NCBI RefSeq assembly: GCF_001660815.1
Contig: NZ_LYMI01000021.1
Location: 1-64,000, forward strand
DNA: 64,000 nt
Direction of reading: 5' to 3'
From: Xanthomonas nasturtii
GTDB taxonomy: Bacteria > Pseudomonadota > Gammaproteobacteria > Xanthomonadales > Xanthomonadaceae
Made by a program: the position numbers and the translations under genes. Shown one piece after another: positions 7,140 through 16,498 of the stretch (position 1 is the first letter of the stretch; each line of letters opens with the position of its first letter). Below the pieces are notes generated by a model. The model saw only the letters and a list, made by a program, of their open reading frames with translations. It was not told the origin of the DNA and searched no databases.

Positions 7140-9967
7140 CAATGCTGCTCCGCGGTGCGTGTCGAACGTTGGGTGGGGTCGATCTCGCCGCGCTGCGAAC
7201 TGCGCGTACGCGAGGGTTTGATCGTGCCCATCATCGACAGCATCAACATCGCCGCACCGAACACCACCAGATACACCCCGATATCGAAGCCCAGCGCGCT
7301 GGCCAGTTCCAGCTCGCCCAGCAGCGGCAGCGGAATTTCCAGATGGCCGCTGGTGAGGAACGGCAGCCCGACTAGCAGCGAGCCCGCACCGCTGACCAGC
7401 GCGCACAACAAGCCGATGCCGATCAGGCGGATGTAGTCGAAGCCGAACCGCGATTCCACCGATGCCGCGCCCTGAATCACGTACTGCATCAGCAACGGCA
7501 CCGCCAGCACCAGCCCGGCGATAAAACCGCCGCCCGGCGCATTGTGGCCGCGCAGGAACAGGAACAGCGACACCGTCAGCGTCAGCGGGAACATGATCTG
7601 CGCCAGATCGGCCGGTACCGGCAACTTGATCGGCGGTCCCGGCATGGTGCGCTCCGGCGCCATCCGCGAGCGGCGCAGCAGGGCGTGCACCACCAGCCCG
7701 GCAATCGCGAAGACGGTGATCTCGCCAAAGGTATCGAAGCCGCGGAAATCCACCAGGATGACGTTGACCACATTGCGCCCGTAGGCTTCCGGCAACGCGC
7801 GCTGCAGCAGCTCGCCGGCAACGGTGTGGCTGGGCTGGGTCATCAAGGTGTAGGCCAACGCCGCCAGACCCGCGCCGCCGACGATGGCGATGGCGGCATC
7901 GCGGATCTTGCGCAGCCGCGCCGGTTCGGGCAACGAGCGCTCGGGCAGATAATTCATCGCCAGCAGCATCAGCACCAGCGTGACCATCTCCACCAGCAAC
8001 TGCGTCAGTGCCAGATCCGGTGCCGACAAGAAGACGAATGTCAGGCTGACTGCCAGCCCGGTGCCGCCCAGCACCAGCACCGCCAGCAGGCGCTGCTTGT
8101 ACAGGAACAGGCTGCCCAGGGCGCAGGCCATCATCAACAACCACACCATCCAGCCCAGCAGTGGCATCGGGGTGGGCGCAGGCCATGCCCGCAACGTGCC
8201 GCCTTGCAGGAACGGCACCAGCGCCACGACCACCGCGCTCAGCACCAGCAGCATCAACATGCGCTGCAGGTTGCCGTTGGTGACTGCGTCGGTCATGCGT
8301 GCGGTGGCGGCGAACAAGGTGCGCAGATTCCACTGGAACAGCGCCTTGCCCGGCGAACGGTTCTGGACGGCGTACAGATCCAGCGTGCGCCGCAGCGCCA
8401 TGTACAACAACGCACCGCCGACGATGCCGGCGATGCTCATCGCCAGCGGCCAGTTGAAGCCATGCCACAGCGCCAGGCTGTAGTCCGGCAACGTGTCGCC
8501 CAAGATCGCGGTAGCACCGGCGCGCAACACCGGCGCCACCGTCCACGCCGGCACCACGCCCACCGCCACACAGATCAGCACCAGCACATCCACCGGAATC
8601 CGCATCCAGCGCGGTGGCTCGTGCGGCGTGGTGGCCAGGTCGCGCGGGCCATCGCCGAAGAAGGTGTCGTGCACAAAGCGCAGGCTATACGCCACGCCCA
8701 GCAGGCCTGCCAGCAGCGCAGCGGTGCTCGCCAGGATGCGCATCAGCTGCGGTGCCTCGGTGCCCAGCGCTACGGCGAAGAACATTTCCTTCGACAAGAA
8801 GCCGTTGAGCAGCGGAATGCCGGCCATTGCCAGCGAGGCGATGATGGCCAGCGCGCTGGTCATCGGCATCAAGCGACGCAAATTGCCCAGCTTGCGCATG
8901 TCGCGCGTGCCGGTCTCGTGGTCGATGATGCCGGCGGCCATGAACAACGACGCCTTGAACACCGCGTGGTTGATGAGGTGAAACACACCAGCCACCACCG
9001 CCATCGGCGTGGACAGGCCGAACAGCATGGTGATCAGGCCCAGATGCGAGATGGTCGAGTACGCCAGCACGCCTTTGAGATCGTGCTGGAAGATCGCGTG
9101 CCATGCGCCCAGTAACAGCGTGATCGCACCGATGCTGGTGACCGTGTAGAAGAACAGGTCGGTGCCGGCCAGCGCCGGATGCAGGCGTGCCAACAGAAAC
9201 ACGCCGGCCTTCACCATCGTGGCCGAATGCAGGTACGCCGACACCGGCGTGGGCGCGGCCATTGCATGCGGCAACCAGAAATGGAACGGGAACTGCGCGC
9301 TCTTGGTAAAAATGCCCAGCAGCACCAACCCCAACGCATACGGATACAGCGGGCTGGCGCGGATCACATCGCCAGCGGCCACTACCGCGTCCAGCTGAAA
9401 GCTGCCGACGATGCGGCCAATCATCAACACGCCACCCAGCAATGCCAGGCCACCGCCGGCGGTCAGCACGAAGGCCATGCGTGCGCCTTCGCGCGCGTCC
9501 TTGCGGTGCGACCAGAATCCGATCAACAGGAACGAACTGATGCTGGTGAGTTCCCAGAACACCATCAACAGCAGCAGGTTGCCCGACAGCACCATGCCGA
9601 GCATCGCGCCCATGAACAGCAGCAAATAGGCAAAAAAGCGCGACGCGCTATCGCGTGCGCTCAGGTAGTAATGCGCATACAGCACCACCAGCGCGCCAAT
9701 GCCCAGCACCAGCAGCGCAAACATCCACGCCAAGCCATCGAGCCGCAGCGAAAACATCAAACCGATCTGCGGCAGCCACGCATGTTCGCTGGCAATCACC
9801 TCGCCGCGCAGCACCGCTGGCGTCAACAGCGCCAGCACCAGCAGCCCGGCCAACGGCGCGGCCGCAGCCAACCACGCCGTGATCGAACGGGACGTGCGCC
9901 AGAGCAGCGCAGTGGCAGCGGCCATCACGAATGGCAACGCCAACAGGATTTCCAACGAGAAAGGCAT
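7139..9967 (-). CDS. phaAB: Monovalent cation/H+ antiporter, fused subunits A and B
   Basis: A 942-residue inner-membrane protein and first gene of the leftward Mrp/Pha operon. Residues ~60-500 form the NuoL-like proton antiporter domain (LMVFWELTSISSFLLIGFW, FPFHFWLPHAMAAPTPVSAYLHSATMVKAGVFLLARL, DLKGVLAYSTISHLG). Residues ~610-720 match the MrpA extra-membrane domain, and residues ~790-930 are a complete MnhB-type domain (RTMPGPPIKL, RGHNAPGGGFIAGLVLA). The A-B fusion defines the group-2 (Pha-type) complexes of proteobacteria. The ATG at 9967 faces the divergent epimerase gene across 165 bases that should hold the operon promoter. No regulatory site was recognised there. Confidence 0.95.
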   Translation of the reverse strand: MPFSLEILLALPFVMAAATALLWRTSRSITAWLAAAAPLAGLLVLALLTPAVLRGEVIASEHAWLPQIGLMFSLRLDGLAWMFALLVLGIGALVVLYAHYYLSARDSASRFFAYLLLFMGAMLGMVLSGNLLLLMVFWELTSISSFLLIGFWSHRKDAREGARMAFVLTAGGGLALLGGVLMIGRIVGSFQLDAVVAAGDVIRASPLYPYALGLVLLGIFTKSAQFPFHFWLPHAMAAPTPVSAYLHSATMVKAGVFLLARLHPALAGTDLFFYTVTSIGAITLLLGAWHAIFQHDLKGVLAYSTISHLGLITMLFGLSTPMAVVAGVFHLINHAVFKASLFMAAGIIDHETGTRDMRKLGNLRRLMPMTSALAIIASLAMAGIPLLNGFLSKEMFFAVALGTEAPQLMRILASTAALLAGLLGVAYSLRFVHDTFFGDGPRDLATTPHEPPRWMRIPVDVLVLICVAVGVVPAWTVAPVLRAGATAILGDTLPDYSLALWHGFNWPLAMSIAGIVGGALLYMALRRTLDLYAVQNRSPGKALFQWNLRTLFAATARMTDAVTNGNLQRMLMLLVLSAVVVALVPFLQGGTLRAWPAPTPMPLLGWMVWLLMMACALGSLFLYKQRLLAVLVLGGTGLAVSLTFVFLSAPDLALTQLLVEMVTLVLMLLAMNYLPERSLPEPARLRKIRDAAIAIVGGAGLAALAYTLMTQPSHTVAGELLQRALPEAYGRNVVNVILVDFRGFDTFGEITVFAIAGLVVHALLRRSRMAPERTMPGPPIKLPVPADLAQIMFPLTLTVSLFLFLRGHNAPGGGFIAGLVLAVPLLMQYVIQGAASVESRFGFDYIRLIGIGLLCALVSGAGSLLVGLPFLTSGHLEIPLPLLGELELASALGFDIGVYLVVFGAAMLMLSMMGTIKPSRTRSSQRGEIDPTQRSTRTAEQH

Positions 9968-10132
9968 GCAGGGAACACAAGATTCGCGAGCAGGCCCGAG
10001 AGTTTAACAAACCGTTGACTGACGTCTGCGTCAACGCGGCCCTCGCGCACGGCAGGCAACCGCGCCGAATTGGCTGCACATCGCCGCGCCGCACTCGGTA
10101 TGCTGCAGGCATTGACGCACCTCTAGCCGCCC

Positions 10133-11035
10133 GTGACTGCCGCCCATCCCGCTCCGTCCACTGCCGCATCTGCGCCACGCGCCCTGGTCTTCGGTGGTAG
10201 CGGGCAGATCGGCGCGCGCCTGCTGACCCGGTTGCTGAGCCGCGGCTGGCAGGTGACGGCGTGGTCGCGGCAGCCGCGCGCGGCGCGCTCCGGGCTGGTC
10301 TGGCGGCAGGGCGATCTGGCCGTGCCGGCCGCTGCTGGCGAGGCCTTCGAGGTGATCTTCAGCTGCGGCCCGCTGGACCACTTCGCCCGCTGGTATACCG
10401 AAAACCCGGTGGTGGCGCCGCGGATCGTAGCGTTCGGTTCCACCAGCGTGGAGGTCAAGGAGCATTCGACCGACGCGGCCGAGCGCGATGTCGCGCAACG
10501 GCTGGCGCATGCCGAACAGGCGCTGTTTTCTGCGGCGATGGCGCGTGGCGCTGCCGCCACCGTGCTGCGTCCGACCCTGGTCTATGGTGCCGGACGCGAC
10601 AAGACGCTGACCCAGATTGCCGGCTTGGCGCACCGCACCGGCGCGTTCGTGTTGCCGGCCAACGCCACCGGGCTGCGGCAGCCGGTGCATGTGGACGATC
10701 TGGCCAGCGCCGCGTTGGCGGTGGTGGCCCAGCCGGCGACCCAGCAACGCAGTTATGCGGTGGGCGGCGGCGAAGTGCTGGCGTATACGCAGATGGTGGA
10801 GCGCGTGCTGGAGGCATTGCCACGGCCCGCGCGCCTGTATCAGGTGCCGCCGGGCCTGTTCGGCCTCGCATTGACCGCAGCGCAACGCCTGGGCGGTCTG
10901 CGTGGCCTCAATGCCGCCGCGCTGCAGCGCATGCGCGACGATCTGGTGTTCGACCTGGAGCCGGCGCGCCGCGATTTCGGCTATGCGCCACGTGCGTTTC
11001 GCCCATTGCCCGAAGAGCTGGGGATTGGCGAGTGA
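10133..11035 (+). CDS. NAD(P)-dependent epimerase/dehydratase-like SDR protein
   Basis: A 300-residue extended short-chain dehydrogenase/reductase. The dinucleotide-binding loop GGSGQIGARLL lies near residues 20-30. A VFG..S fold then leads to the LRPTLVYGAGRDKTLTQIAGLA and QPVHVDDLASAALAVV segments typical of NAD-dependent epimerases and reductases. The usual catalytic YxxxK is not obvious, so substrate and activity stay open; an atypical nucleotide-sugar epimerase or NAD-binding reductase are options. The frame opens with GTG at 10133, following Ala- and Pro-rich residues that could be a tail added to a later true start. It converges with the DUF962 gene, with only 25 bases between them. 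Confidence 0.8.
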   Translation: MTAAHPAPSTAASAPRALVFGGSGQIGARLLTRLLSRGWQVTAWSRQPRAARSGLVWRQGDLAVPAAAGEAFEVIFSCGPLDHFARWYTENPVVAPRIVAFGSTSVEVKEHSTDAAERDVAQRLAHAEQALFSAAMARGAAATVLRPTLVYGAGRDKTLTQIAGLAHRTGAFVLPANATGLRQPVHVDDLASAALAVVAQPATQQRSYAVGGGEVLAYTQMVERVLEALPRPARLYQVPPGLFGLALTAAQRLGGLRGLNAAALQRMRDDLVFDLEPARRDFGYAPRAFRPLPEELGIGE

Positions 11036-11060
11036 TCCCTGGCCGGTCTGCCGGGCGCGC

Positions 11061-11546
11061 TCAGTAACGCCAACCCAGCTGGCGATAGACCTTGGCCAGC
11101 ACCCAGATCGGGCCGATCAGCAGATAGGTCAGATCAGTCAAAAAGCTCGGCTTGCGGCCTTCGATCTTGTGGCCGACGAACTGCGCGATCCACGCCAGCA
11201 CGAACACTGTCAGCGCGGTGGTGAACAGGCCGCCAAGCCCGATCCGGCCTTCGATCAACCGGCACAGGCAGCCGAAGAAAAAGAAGATCCCCAGCATGCC
11301 CAGCCCCAGCGGGCGCGACAGCCGGTTGTAATACGACCATGCCGCAAACATCGACAGCGCTGCCCACACGCCGCTGCTGAACCAAGTGCCGCCGACCGGG
11401 ATGCACCACAGCAACCCGACCACCGACCACAGGATCGCCGGCACCGCCAGCACATGGATCTGCTGGTTGGTCGCATTTTGATGATCGTCGGAATAGCTGG
11501 CGAAATAGCGGTCGATCGGTCGCGCGGTCGTGGTGCGTTCGGTCAT
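11061..11546 (-). CDS. DUF962 / Mpo1-like membrane protein
   Basis: A 161-residue protein with the DUF962 (YGL010w/Mpo1) pattern: DRYFASYSDDHQNATNQQIHVLAVPAILWSVVGLLW, then FAAWSYYNRLSRPLGLGM, and the ending FLTDLTYLLIGPIWVLAKVYRQLGW. Four hydrophobic helices place it in the inner membrane. Yeast Mpo1 is an Fe(II)-dependent dioxygenase for alpha-oxidation of 2-hydroxy fatty acids; the conserved His residues (DHQN and IHVL) are present here. A bacterial role is not established. The start at 11546 was chosen because GGGAGG stands about 5 bases upstream; the frame itself extends to 11618. Confidence 0.85.
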   Translation of the reverse strand: MTERTTTARPIDRYFASYSDDHQNATNQQIHVLAVPAILWSVVGLLWCIPVGGTWFSSGVWAALSMFAAWSYYNRLSRPLGLGMLGIFFFFGCLCRLIEGRIGLGGLFTTALTVFVLAWIAQFVGHKIEGRKPSFLTDLTYLLIGPIWVLAKVYRQLGWRY

Positions 11547-11646
11547 GTTCCCTCCCAGGAATGACCCAAGCATACGCGCGCGGATGGCGCTGTGGCAGGT
11601 GCGCCCCTCGCCACGCATCGAGCGCGTGGCGAGGGGCGCGGCCCCA

Positions 11647-13242
11647 TCAGTTCACCGACACCGCGCTCCATGCCGCGGCAACCGCGCGGTATTGCGTGGA
11701 GGTGCTGCCGTACAGATCGGTGGCTGCGCTCAGCGTGGCGCGGCGGGCGGCTGCGTAGTTGGTGGAAGAGGTCATATAAACCGTCAGCGCGCGATACCAG
11801 ATGCGGCTGGCAGCGGCGCGGCCGATCGCCGTCAGCGCCGTGGAGCCGCTGCAGACCAGCCCGGCCGGGGTCAGGTTGTAGCTGGTGCCCGCACCGAACC
11901 CGCTCGGCACCACCGCACCTTCGGCCAGCAGATAGTAGAAATGATTGGCCACGCCGGAGCTGTAGTGCACATCGAGGGAGCCCAGATTGCTGCGATAGCA
12001 ATCCGGCGAATCGCCATCCAGGCTCGGCTTGAACATGTAGCGCAACGCCAGCGTGCCGCTGCTGTTGCCGGCGATGATTTTTTCGCCAATCAAATAGTTG
12101 CCCGGTTGCGCGCTATTGGCGGCGGAATATTCCACCATCGCACCCATGATGTCGGACGTCGCTTCGTTCAAGCCGCCCGATTCGCCCGAGTACACCAGGC
12201 GTGCCGAACGGCTGGTCACGCCATGCGTCATCTCGTGGCCGGCTACGTCCACCGACACCAGCGGGGTGAAGGTGCTGCCGTCGCCATCGCCGAAGGTCAT
12301 GCAGAAACAGCTGTCCGACCAGAACGCGTTGTTGTAGCGGCTACCGTAATGCACGCGGCTACGCGCACCGGCACCGTCATTGGCGATGCCGCTGCGCGCA
12401 TGCGTGCTGCGGTAATAGTCCCAGGTCAGCGCCACGCCGTAATGCGCATCCACCGCTGCGGTGACCGTATCGCTGGTGGCGCCGTTGCCCCAGGCATTGT
12501 CGGCATCGGTGACCAGCGTGCCATTGCCGGACGTGCTGTTGCGCATGTTGTAGGTGGCGCCGCTGCCGCGACCGAGATCGGTCAACTCGTAGCCGCTGCT
12601 GCAACGCGCTGTGGTCAGCGCCACGTTACCCGCATACAGCGAACGCCCGGTGCCGGTCGCCGTGGTGCCGCCGCTGCACACGGTATGCACCGTATCCCAG
12701 GATTCGAGGACGCGCTGGTTCACCGCATCGACGATGTAATGCATTTCGGTCGGCGTCTGATCGGGCTTGATGCCGCTATAAATCACCTCGTATACCAGCC
12801 GCGGTGCGCCCTGGCGCGCATACAGCGCCAGGCTCGCGCGCGGTGCGGCATCCTGCGCCACGTCGAATTGCGCTCCGGCCACGCGCAATGCGGTTGCAGC
12901 ATCGATGCCCGGCACCAGGCTCGGACGCAGCGTGGTGTCCATGGTCTGGCTCAGCTCGCGCATCACGCCACGTCGCGAATGCACCACCACATCGCCGCCG
13001 ATCACCAGCAGGCCTTGATAGGTGCGATCGAAGCGCACGTGTTCGGTGCCGTCGGCATCGACAATGCTGTCGCGCGCCACGAAGGCATCGGCCGATGCCC
13101 GATTGGCCAACGCCGATGCGGTGTTCCCCAACAGCGATTGCGCCCGCGCAACAGCGGTCGTTGCGGATAGATCCGCAGCGGTAGCGACAGCAGAAAACGA
13201 TAGCGCGCAGCAGATCGCCGCGCCCAAGACGTGGAATTGCAT
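11647..13242 (-). CDS. Secreted M4 (thermolysin-like) zinc metalloprotease
   Basis: A 531-residue preproenzyme. The signal peptide (MQFHVLGAAICCALSFSAVATAADL) is followed by an FTP-type propeptide (about residues 50-190, with RFDRTYQGLLVIGGDVVVHSR). The M4 catalytic domain carries the zinc site HEMTH with the downstream Glu in GGLNEATSDIMGA and the C-terminal active-site region SLDVHYSSGVANHFYYLLAEG. It should be exported by Sec and released by type II secretion, as other Xanthomonas extracellular proteases are. Start 13242 places a GGGAGAGAG ribosome site at the right distance; an upstream ATG at 13269 would spoil the signal peptide. No secretion genes are nearby. Confidence 0.93.
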   Translation of the reverse strand: MQFHVLGAAICCALSFSAVATAADLSATTAVARAQSLLGNTASALANRASADAFVARDSIVDADGTEHVRFDRTYQGLLVIGGDVVVHSRRGVMRELSQTMDTTLRPSLVPGIDAATALRVAGAQFDVAQDAAPRASLALYARQGAPRLVYEVIYSGIKPDQTPTEMHYIVDAVNQRVLESWDTVHTVCSGGTTATGTGRSLYAGNVALTTARCSSGYELTDLGRGSGATYNMRNSTSGNGTLVTDADNAWGNGATSDTVTAAVDAHYGVALTWDYYRSTHARSGIANDGAGARSRVHYGSRYNNAFWSDSCFCMTFGDGDGSTFTPLVSVDVAGHEMTHGVTSRSARLVYSGESGGLNEATSDIMGAMVEYSAANSAQPGNYLIGEKIIAGNSSGTLALRYMFKPSLDGDSPDCYRSNLGSLDVHYSSGVANHFYYLLAEGAVVPSGFGAGTSYNLTPAGLVCSGSTALTAIGRAAASRIWYRALTVYMTSSTNYAAARRATLSAATDLYGSTSTQYRAVAAAWSAVSVN

Positions 13243-13637
13243 GACGACTCTCTCCCAGGAAACGTGCAATGCAAAGATCGGCGGCGATGAGCATCACGGC
13301 CGATCGCGGACGGCAGCAGGTGCCGACAGCCAACCTTGCACAGTCCACGGTCGTGCAATAGTAAAAATTACAGTGGTGTTGCGTTCTGTGCGCGGCGCCA
13401 CTTTGTGGTGTGGAGCGTATCGCAGAGAGACGGGCGGCAGGTCACTGCATTGCCCCTGCATGCTCGAACTTCGCTTGGCACTTGCGCGTACGGTGCCGCC
13501 ACCGGTTGGACTGCGTTGAATTTGGAGGTCGCCCACGGCTTACATTTCGATGCCGCGTGCCACGGCAAACTCACGACACCGATTGTGTCAGTGGCTGCAA
13601 CATCTGCTGCAATGCAAGCGGATGCAGACATCGGGTA
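13243..13637. other. Protease upstream region
   Basis: About 395 bases between the protease start and the terminator of the type IV effector gene. Frames here are short and of poor composition. The stretch near 13320-13400 is locally AT-rich (caatagtaaaaattacagtg), a likely place for the protease promoter. No known operator was recognised. Confidence 0.35.
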
Positions 13638-13670
13638 CAAAAAAAGCCGGCCATCGAATTGGCCGGCTTC
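13638..13670 (-). terminator. Rho-independent terminator of the putative type IV effector gene
   Basis: Read on the minus strand, AAGCCGGCC, an 8-base loop and GGCCGGCTT form a perfect 9-bp GC-rich stem. It is followed by seven T residues (A tract 13639-13645 on the plus strand). It stands about 20 bases after the stop of the 627-residue gene. Confidence 0.9.
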
Positions 13671-13691
13671 TTCGGATGCGCCTGTCACACC

Positions 13692-15575
13692 TCAGCGCAC
13701 ACCCATTGCAACCTTCTGATGCTCTGCGTGGGCGTGTTGCTGCTGCGCCTGGCCGGCAAGTAGCTGCGCGCTGGTCTGCTCCAGTGTCGGGGCAGGCTGG
13801 TTCAGATCCACGGCCGCACGGAAGCCGGGCGTCGTTCCCATGACGAACGCCTTGCCATCCTGCACAGTCACGCTCTGCAGCTTGTCCGCGCTGTCGATGC
13901 CGTTCTGCTTCGCCTGCAAGGTGACGTTGGCAGCTGTCTCGTTGGAGATCATGCTCGGCAGCCTGCTGCGGATCGCGCTGTGCAAGGCATGGTCCGGATG
14001 CGACGCATCCGTGAGCGACGGCCCTGTCGGCGCGGCAATCTGTGTGTCTCGCGCAGGTACCTGTGTCTGCGCCTGCGCAGCGGACAACGCAGCCTGCGTG
14101 TTGCGACCGACGATACCGTCCTGCTGCAGCCCATGCTGCTTCTGGAATGCCAGCACCGCCTCGCGCGTGTTGTCGCCAAAGCGCCCATCCTCGGCAAGCC
14201 GATTGCCCTGCGCATCACGGACACCAAGGCGATTGAGGTCCTGCTGTATCGACCGGACGTCATCACCCCGCACGCCGTGCTTCACGGAATGATGGGGTGC
14301 GGCTTCATTCGATGCGGATTGCAGAAGGACAACGCTTGCAGTTGCGTGTGTGCGTGCAACACTCGGTTCAGCCGTGCCATGTAGCGGCGCGCGTACCTGA
14401 AATTCCGGCTTTGGAGTCAATGCGCCGACGATATTCGTCCCGCGACCATCCCAATATCCGCCTGGAGTAATGGTGACTTCGGCTGGCCCGGTGCTGCCTT
14501 GTGATCCGATGAATTGAATATTCCCCTTGGCATCGTAGCCCTTGAATATCCCAACATGCTGTCCCTGTGGCGATGAGAACATCAGGATGTCGCCTTGGTG
14601 CAGTGATCCATTCGGCTTGCGCGCTTCAGCAGCCGAGGTGACATCGAAGTGCTCGCGCGCATACGACGTCGGGTTCGTGCCGTTGAATAACTTTGCAGTG
14701 GTGAAGCTTGCAGCATTTTCGCCAGGCACATCGTATCCCGCGTTCTTAAGCCCTCGCCAGACGAAGGCAGAGCAATCGACGCCAAGCCGGCCGTCTCCAT
14801 CCATATCACGCTCTAATCGGCTGCTATCGCGGCCTGGGCGCGGATGGTCAGGGCGACCGTACTCATAGCTCCGGCCTTTGCCAAGAAAATGCTGATAGGC
14901 CTCGTTGTAGACAGCAGCGCCACTGGCTGCTGTTGCACGGTAAGTAGTAGTAGTGGGTGCAGTCCCGGCTAATGCATTCGATGATGACGTCTGCACCTGC
15001 ACGGGTGCCGCGGACTGCGCGTGAGTAGGCTGCTGAGTTGTTGTTACCTCGCCTGCACGCCAGCCCTCGAAACGACGGATACCATCTGCAAGCACCTCGC
15101 GTTCCCGTTCACTCATCTGTCCAACTGTTTTTTCACGCAGATCCACGCCTTGCCGGTCGCCCTCAGCAAAGATGGCAGCTGCCTGCTCCTTATGATGGGT
15201 TCGGCCGCTGTAGTCAGCGGTCGAATAGCTGGGTAGCATCTGCTCGACGGTCTTCTCGCTAAAGCGGCGCTCTAATAGCTGTATCTTGGCTGCGCGTCCG
15301 GCCTCGTAACTTTCGAATACGGCATTGCCCCATTGGTCCAGACCAACGATGCCTTTATAACGGTCTTGTGCCGCATCAAGCGCTTGTTCTCGAGTGCGTG
15401 GGTTATGCACTGTCTTATCGGCGCTGCCGGAAAATTCGAACTTGAGATTGCCGGGGTTGTTGTTACGCCACGACACGGTGCCGCCGGAGCGAGTGACGAC
15501 ACTGCCGTCGTCCATTTCCAGCGTACGCGTCGTGCCTACGCTGCTGAGTACACGTGTGATTTTTGGATCCGACAT
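13692..15575 (-). CDS. Putative X-Tfe: peptidoglycan-targeting type IV secretion effector with XVIPCD-like tail
   Basis: A 627-residue protein of several parts. Residues 1-175 resemble phage muramidase or P5-like modules (SWRNNNPGNLKFE, FESYEAGRAAKIQLLERR). Residues ~230-390 carry an NlpC/P60- or CHAP-like amidase pattern, with Cys in GVDCSAFVWRGL and His in QHVGIFKGYD. Residues ~430-500 are a PG_binding_1 repeat (VRSIQQDLNRLG, DGRFGDNTREAVLAFQKQHGL). The tail (HPDHALHSAIRSRL to the Gln/His-rich end) matches the XVIPCD, the signal that VirD4 of the Xanthomonadales bacteria-killing type IV system recognises. It should be injected into rival cells to break the wall. The upstream lipoprotein gene, 52 bases away on the same strand, is the likely immunity partner. 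AAAGGA precedes the ATG. Family signals are clear; activity is inference. Confidence 0.85.
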   Translation of the reverse strand: MSDPKITRVLSSVGTTRTLEMDDGSVVTRSGGTVSWRNNNPGNLKFEFSGSADKTVHNPRTREQALDAAQDRYKGIVGLDQWGNAVFESYEAGRAAKIQLLERRFSEKTVEQMLPSYSTADYSGRTHHKEQAAAIFAEGDRQGVDLREKTVGQMSEREREVLADGIRRFEGWRAGEVTTTQQPTHAQSAAPVQVQTSSSNALAGTAPTTTTYRATAASGAAVYNEAYQHFLGKGRSYEYGRPDHPRPGRDSSRLERDMDGDGRLGVDCSAFVWRGLKNAGYDVPGENAASFTTAKLFNGTNPTSYAREHFDVTSAAEARKPNGSLHQGDILMFSSPQGQHVGIFKGYDAKGNIQFIGSQGSTGPAEVTITPGGYWDGRGTNIVGALTPKPEFQVRAPLHGTAEPSVARTHATASVVLLQSASNEAAPHHSVKHGVRGDDVRSIQQDLNRLGVRDAQGNRLAEDGRFGDNTREAVLAFQKQHGLQQDGIVGRNTQAALSAAQAQTQVPARDTQIAAPTGPSLTDASHPDHALHSAIRSRLPSMISNETAANVTLQAKQNGIDSADKLQSVTVQDGKAFVMGTTPGFRAAVDLNQPAPTLEQTSAQLLAGQAQQQHAHAEHQKVAMGVR

Positions 15576-15627
15576 GAGCTGTTCCTTTGCTAAGTAGTTG
15601 GTAGAACCTGATTGGGTCTACTGAGCT

Positions 15628-16290
15628 TTACAATCCATTTGAGAACACATCGAGTGCATCGGCAGCCACCCAACCTTGCGCGCAGTCGCCGACATATTGG
15701 CCTGGTGCTGCGGCATGGCAGGCATCACCGGCAGAAGGCCTCAAGCGTTTGATCGGCCTATCGCCATACTTTTCGCACAATGTGTTGTTATTGCACTTTG
15801 CAACACTGCTTGCGGGAATTGCGACAGCGTAATAATAAAGAGGATTTTGGCCTGTGCGGCCAATACCACGTATGCAGACTAATTGGCCCTGGGTCAGTTT
15901 GGCGTTAGCTACCGCACTGCTGCCGGTGGTAGGTACCGTGTTGAGTACGTCTACACCCTGTGCCTGCGCTACGCCAGCAAAAAATCCGTCGTCGCCGCAG
16001 GCAGGCAGAAGCTCCACGTCGTAAAAATCGCCCGTATCCACATTGCCTGCTGTGCAGCCTGTCGCTGTTTTTGCGTCAGCGCATTTCACACCGCTTGCCT
16101 GGATTAATGTGGCGAATCGGTCATTGGCGGAGGGTGCCTTAACTGGCTGCTTTGCCGCCGGTGCTGTTGGCGGAGCGGCGGGTGCGGCAGACTCACCTGC
16201 GGTGCACGCGCTTATTGCAAGCAGCAGGCCCGGAAGCATTGCGCTGCGGAGAAAGAAAGAATTAAAAACAGGAAAATTTGACGGAGCCAT
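15628..16290 (-). CDS. Putative X-Tfi immunity lipoprotein
   Basis: A 220-residue secreted protein. Its hydrophobic N-terminus ends in the lipobox LAISAC (Cys near residue 29), so it is probably an outer-membrane or periplasmic lipoprotein. A Pro/Ala linker (ESAAPAAPPTAPAAKQP) precedes a Cys-rich domain with eight or so cysteines (VKCADAKTATGCTAGN, LLPACGDDGFF, AKCNNNTLCEKYG). I do not recognise the fold. Its role follows from context: it lies directly upstream of, and is co-oriented with, a wall-degrading XVIPCD effector. Periplasmic lipoproteins are the usual immunity proteins (X-Tfi) of such toxins. GAGG stands before the ATG at 16290. Confidence 0.75.
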   Translation of the reverse strand: MAPSNFPVFNSFFLRSAMLPGLLLAISACTAGESAAPAAPPTAPAAKQPVKAPSANDRFATLIQASGVKCADAKTATGCTAGNVDTGDFYDVELLPACGDDGFFAGVAQAQGVDVLNTVPTTGSSAVANAKLTQGQLVCIRGIGRTGQNPLYYYAVAIPASSVAKCNNNTLCEKYGDRPIKRLRPSAGDACHAAAPGQYVGDCAQGWVAADALDVFSNGL

Positions 16291-16498
16291 TGCGACCTCG
16301 TTAGACGGTATGGCGCGCTTCTAAGGCGGGCCTTTGAAGGTGGGTATACGCCAATGCATCACGGATTATTAAAGTACCCCGCGAAGCTGCCAAGTTAGAT
16401 GAGTGGCCCGTCGAGCCTGGTCTTGCGCGCCGAGTATGTCGGCGCTCAGGTCACGGTGGCGTTAGTACGACCAAAGCCCCGTCCCCAGGGCCTTGGCA

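Noticed and set aside
7544..9115. 523-codon open frame on the plus strand opposite phaAB
   Set aside because: Same Gln/His/Arg-rich shadow composition, opposite an unmistakable antiporter gene.
11530..13170. 546-codon plus-strand frame opposite the M4 protease
   Set aside because: The minus strand holds a complete protease with HEMTH; the other frame has no family features.
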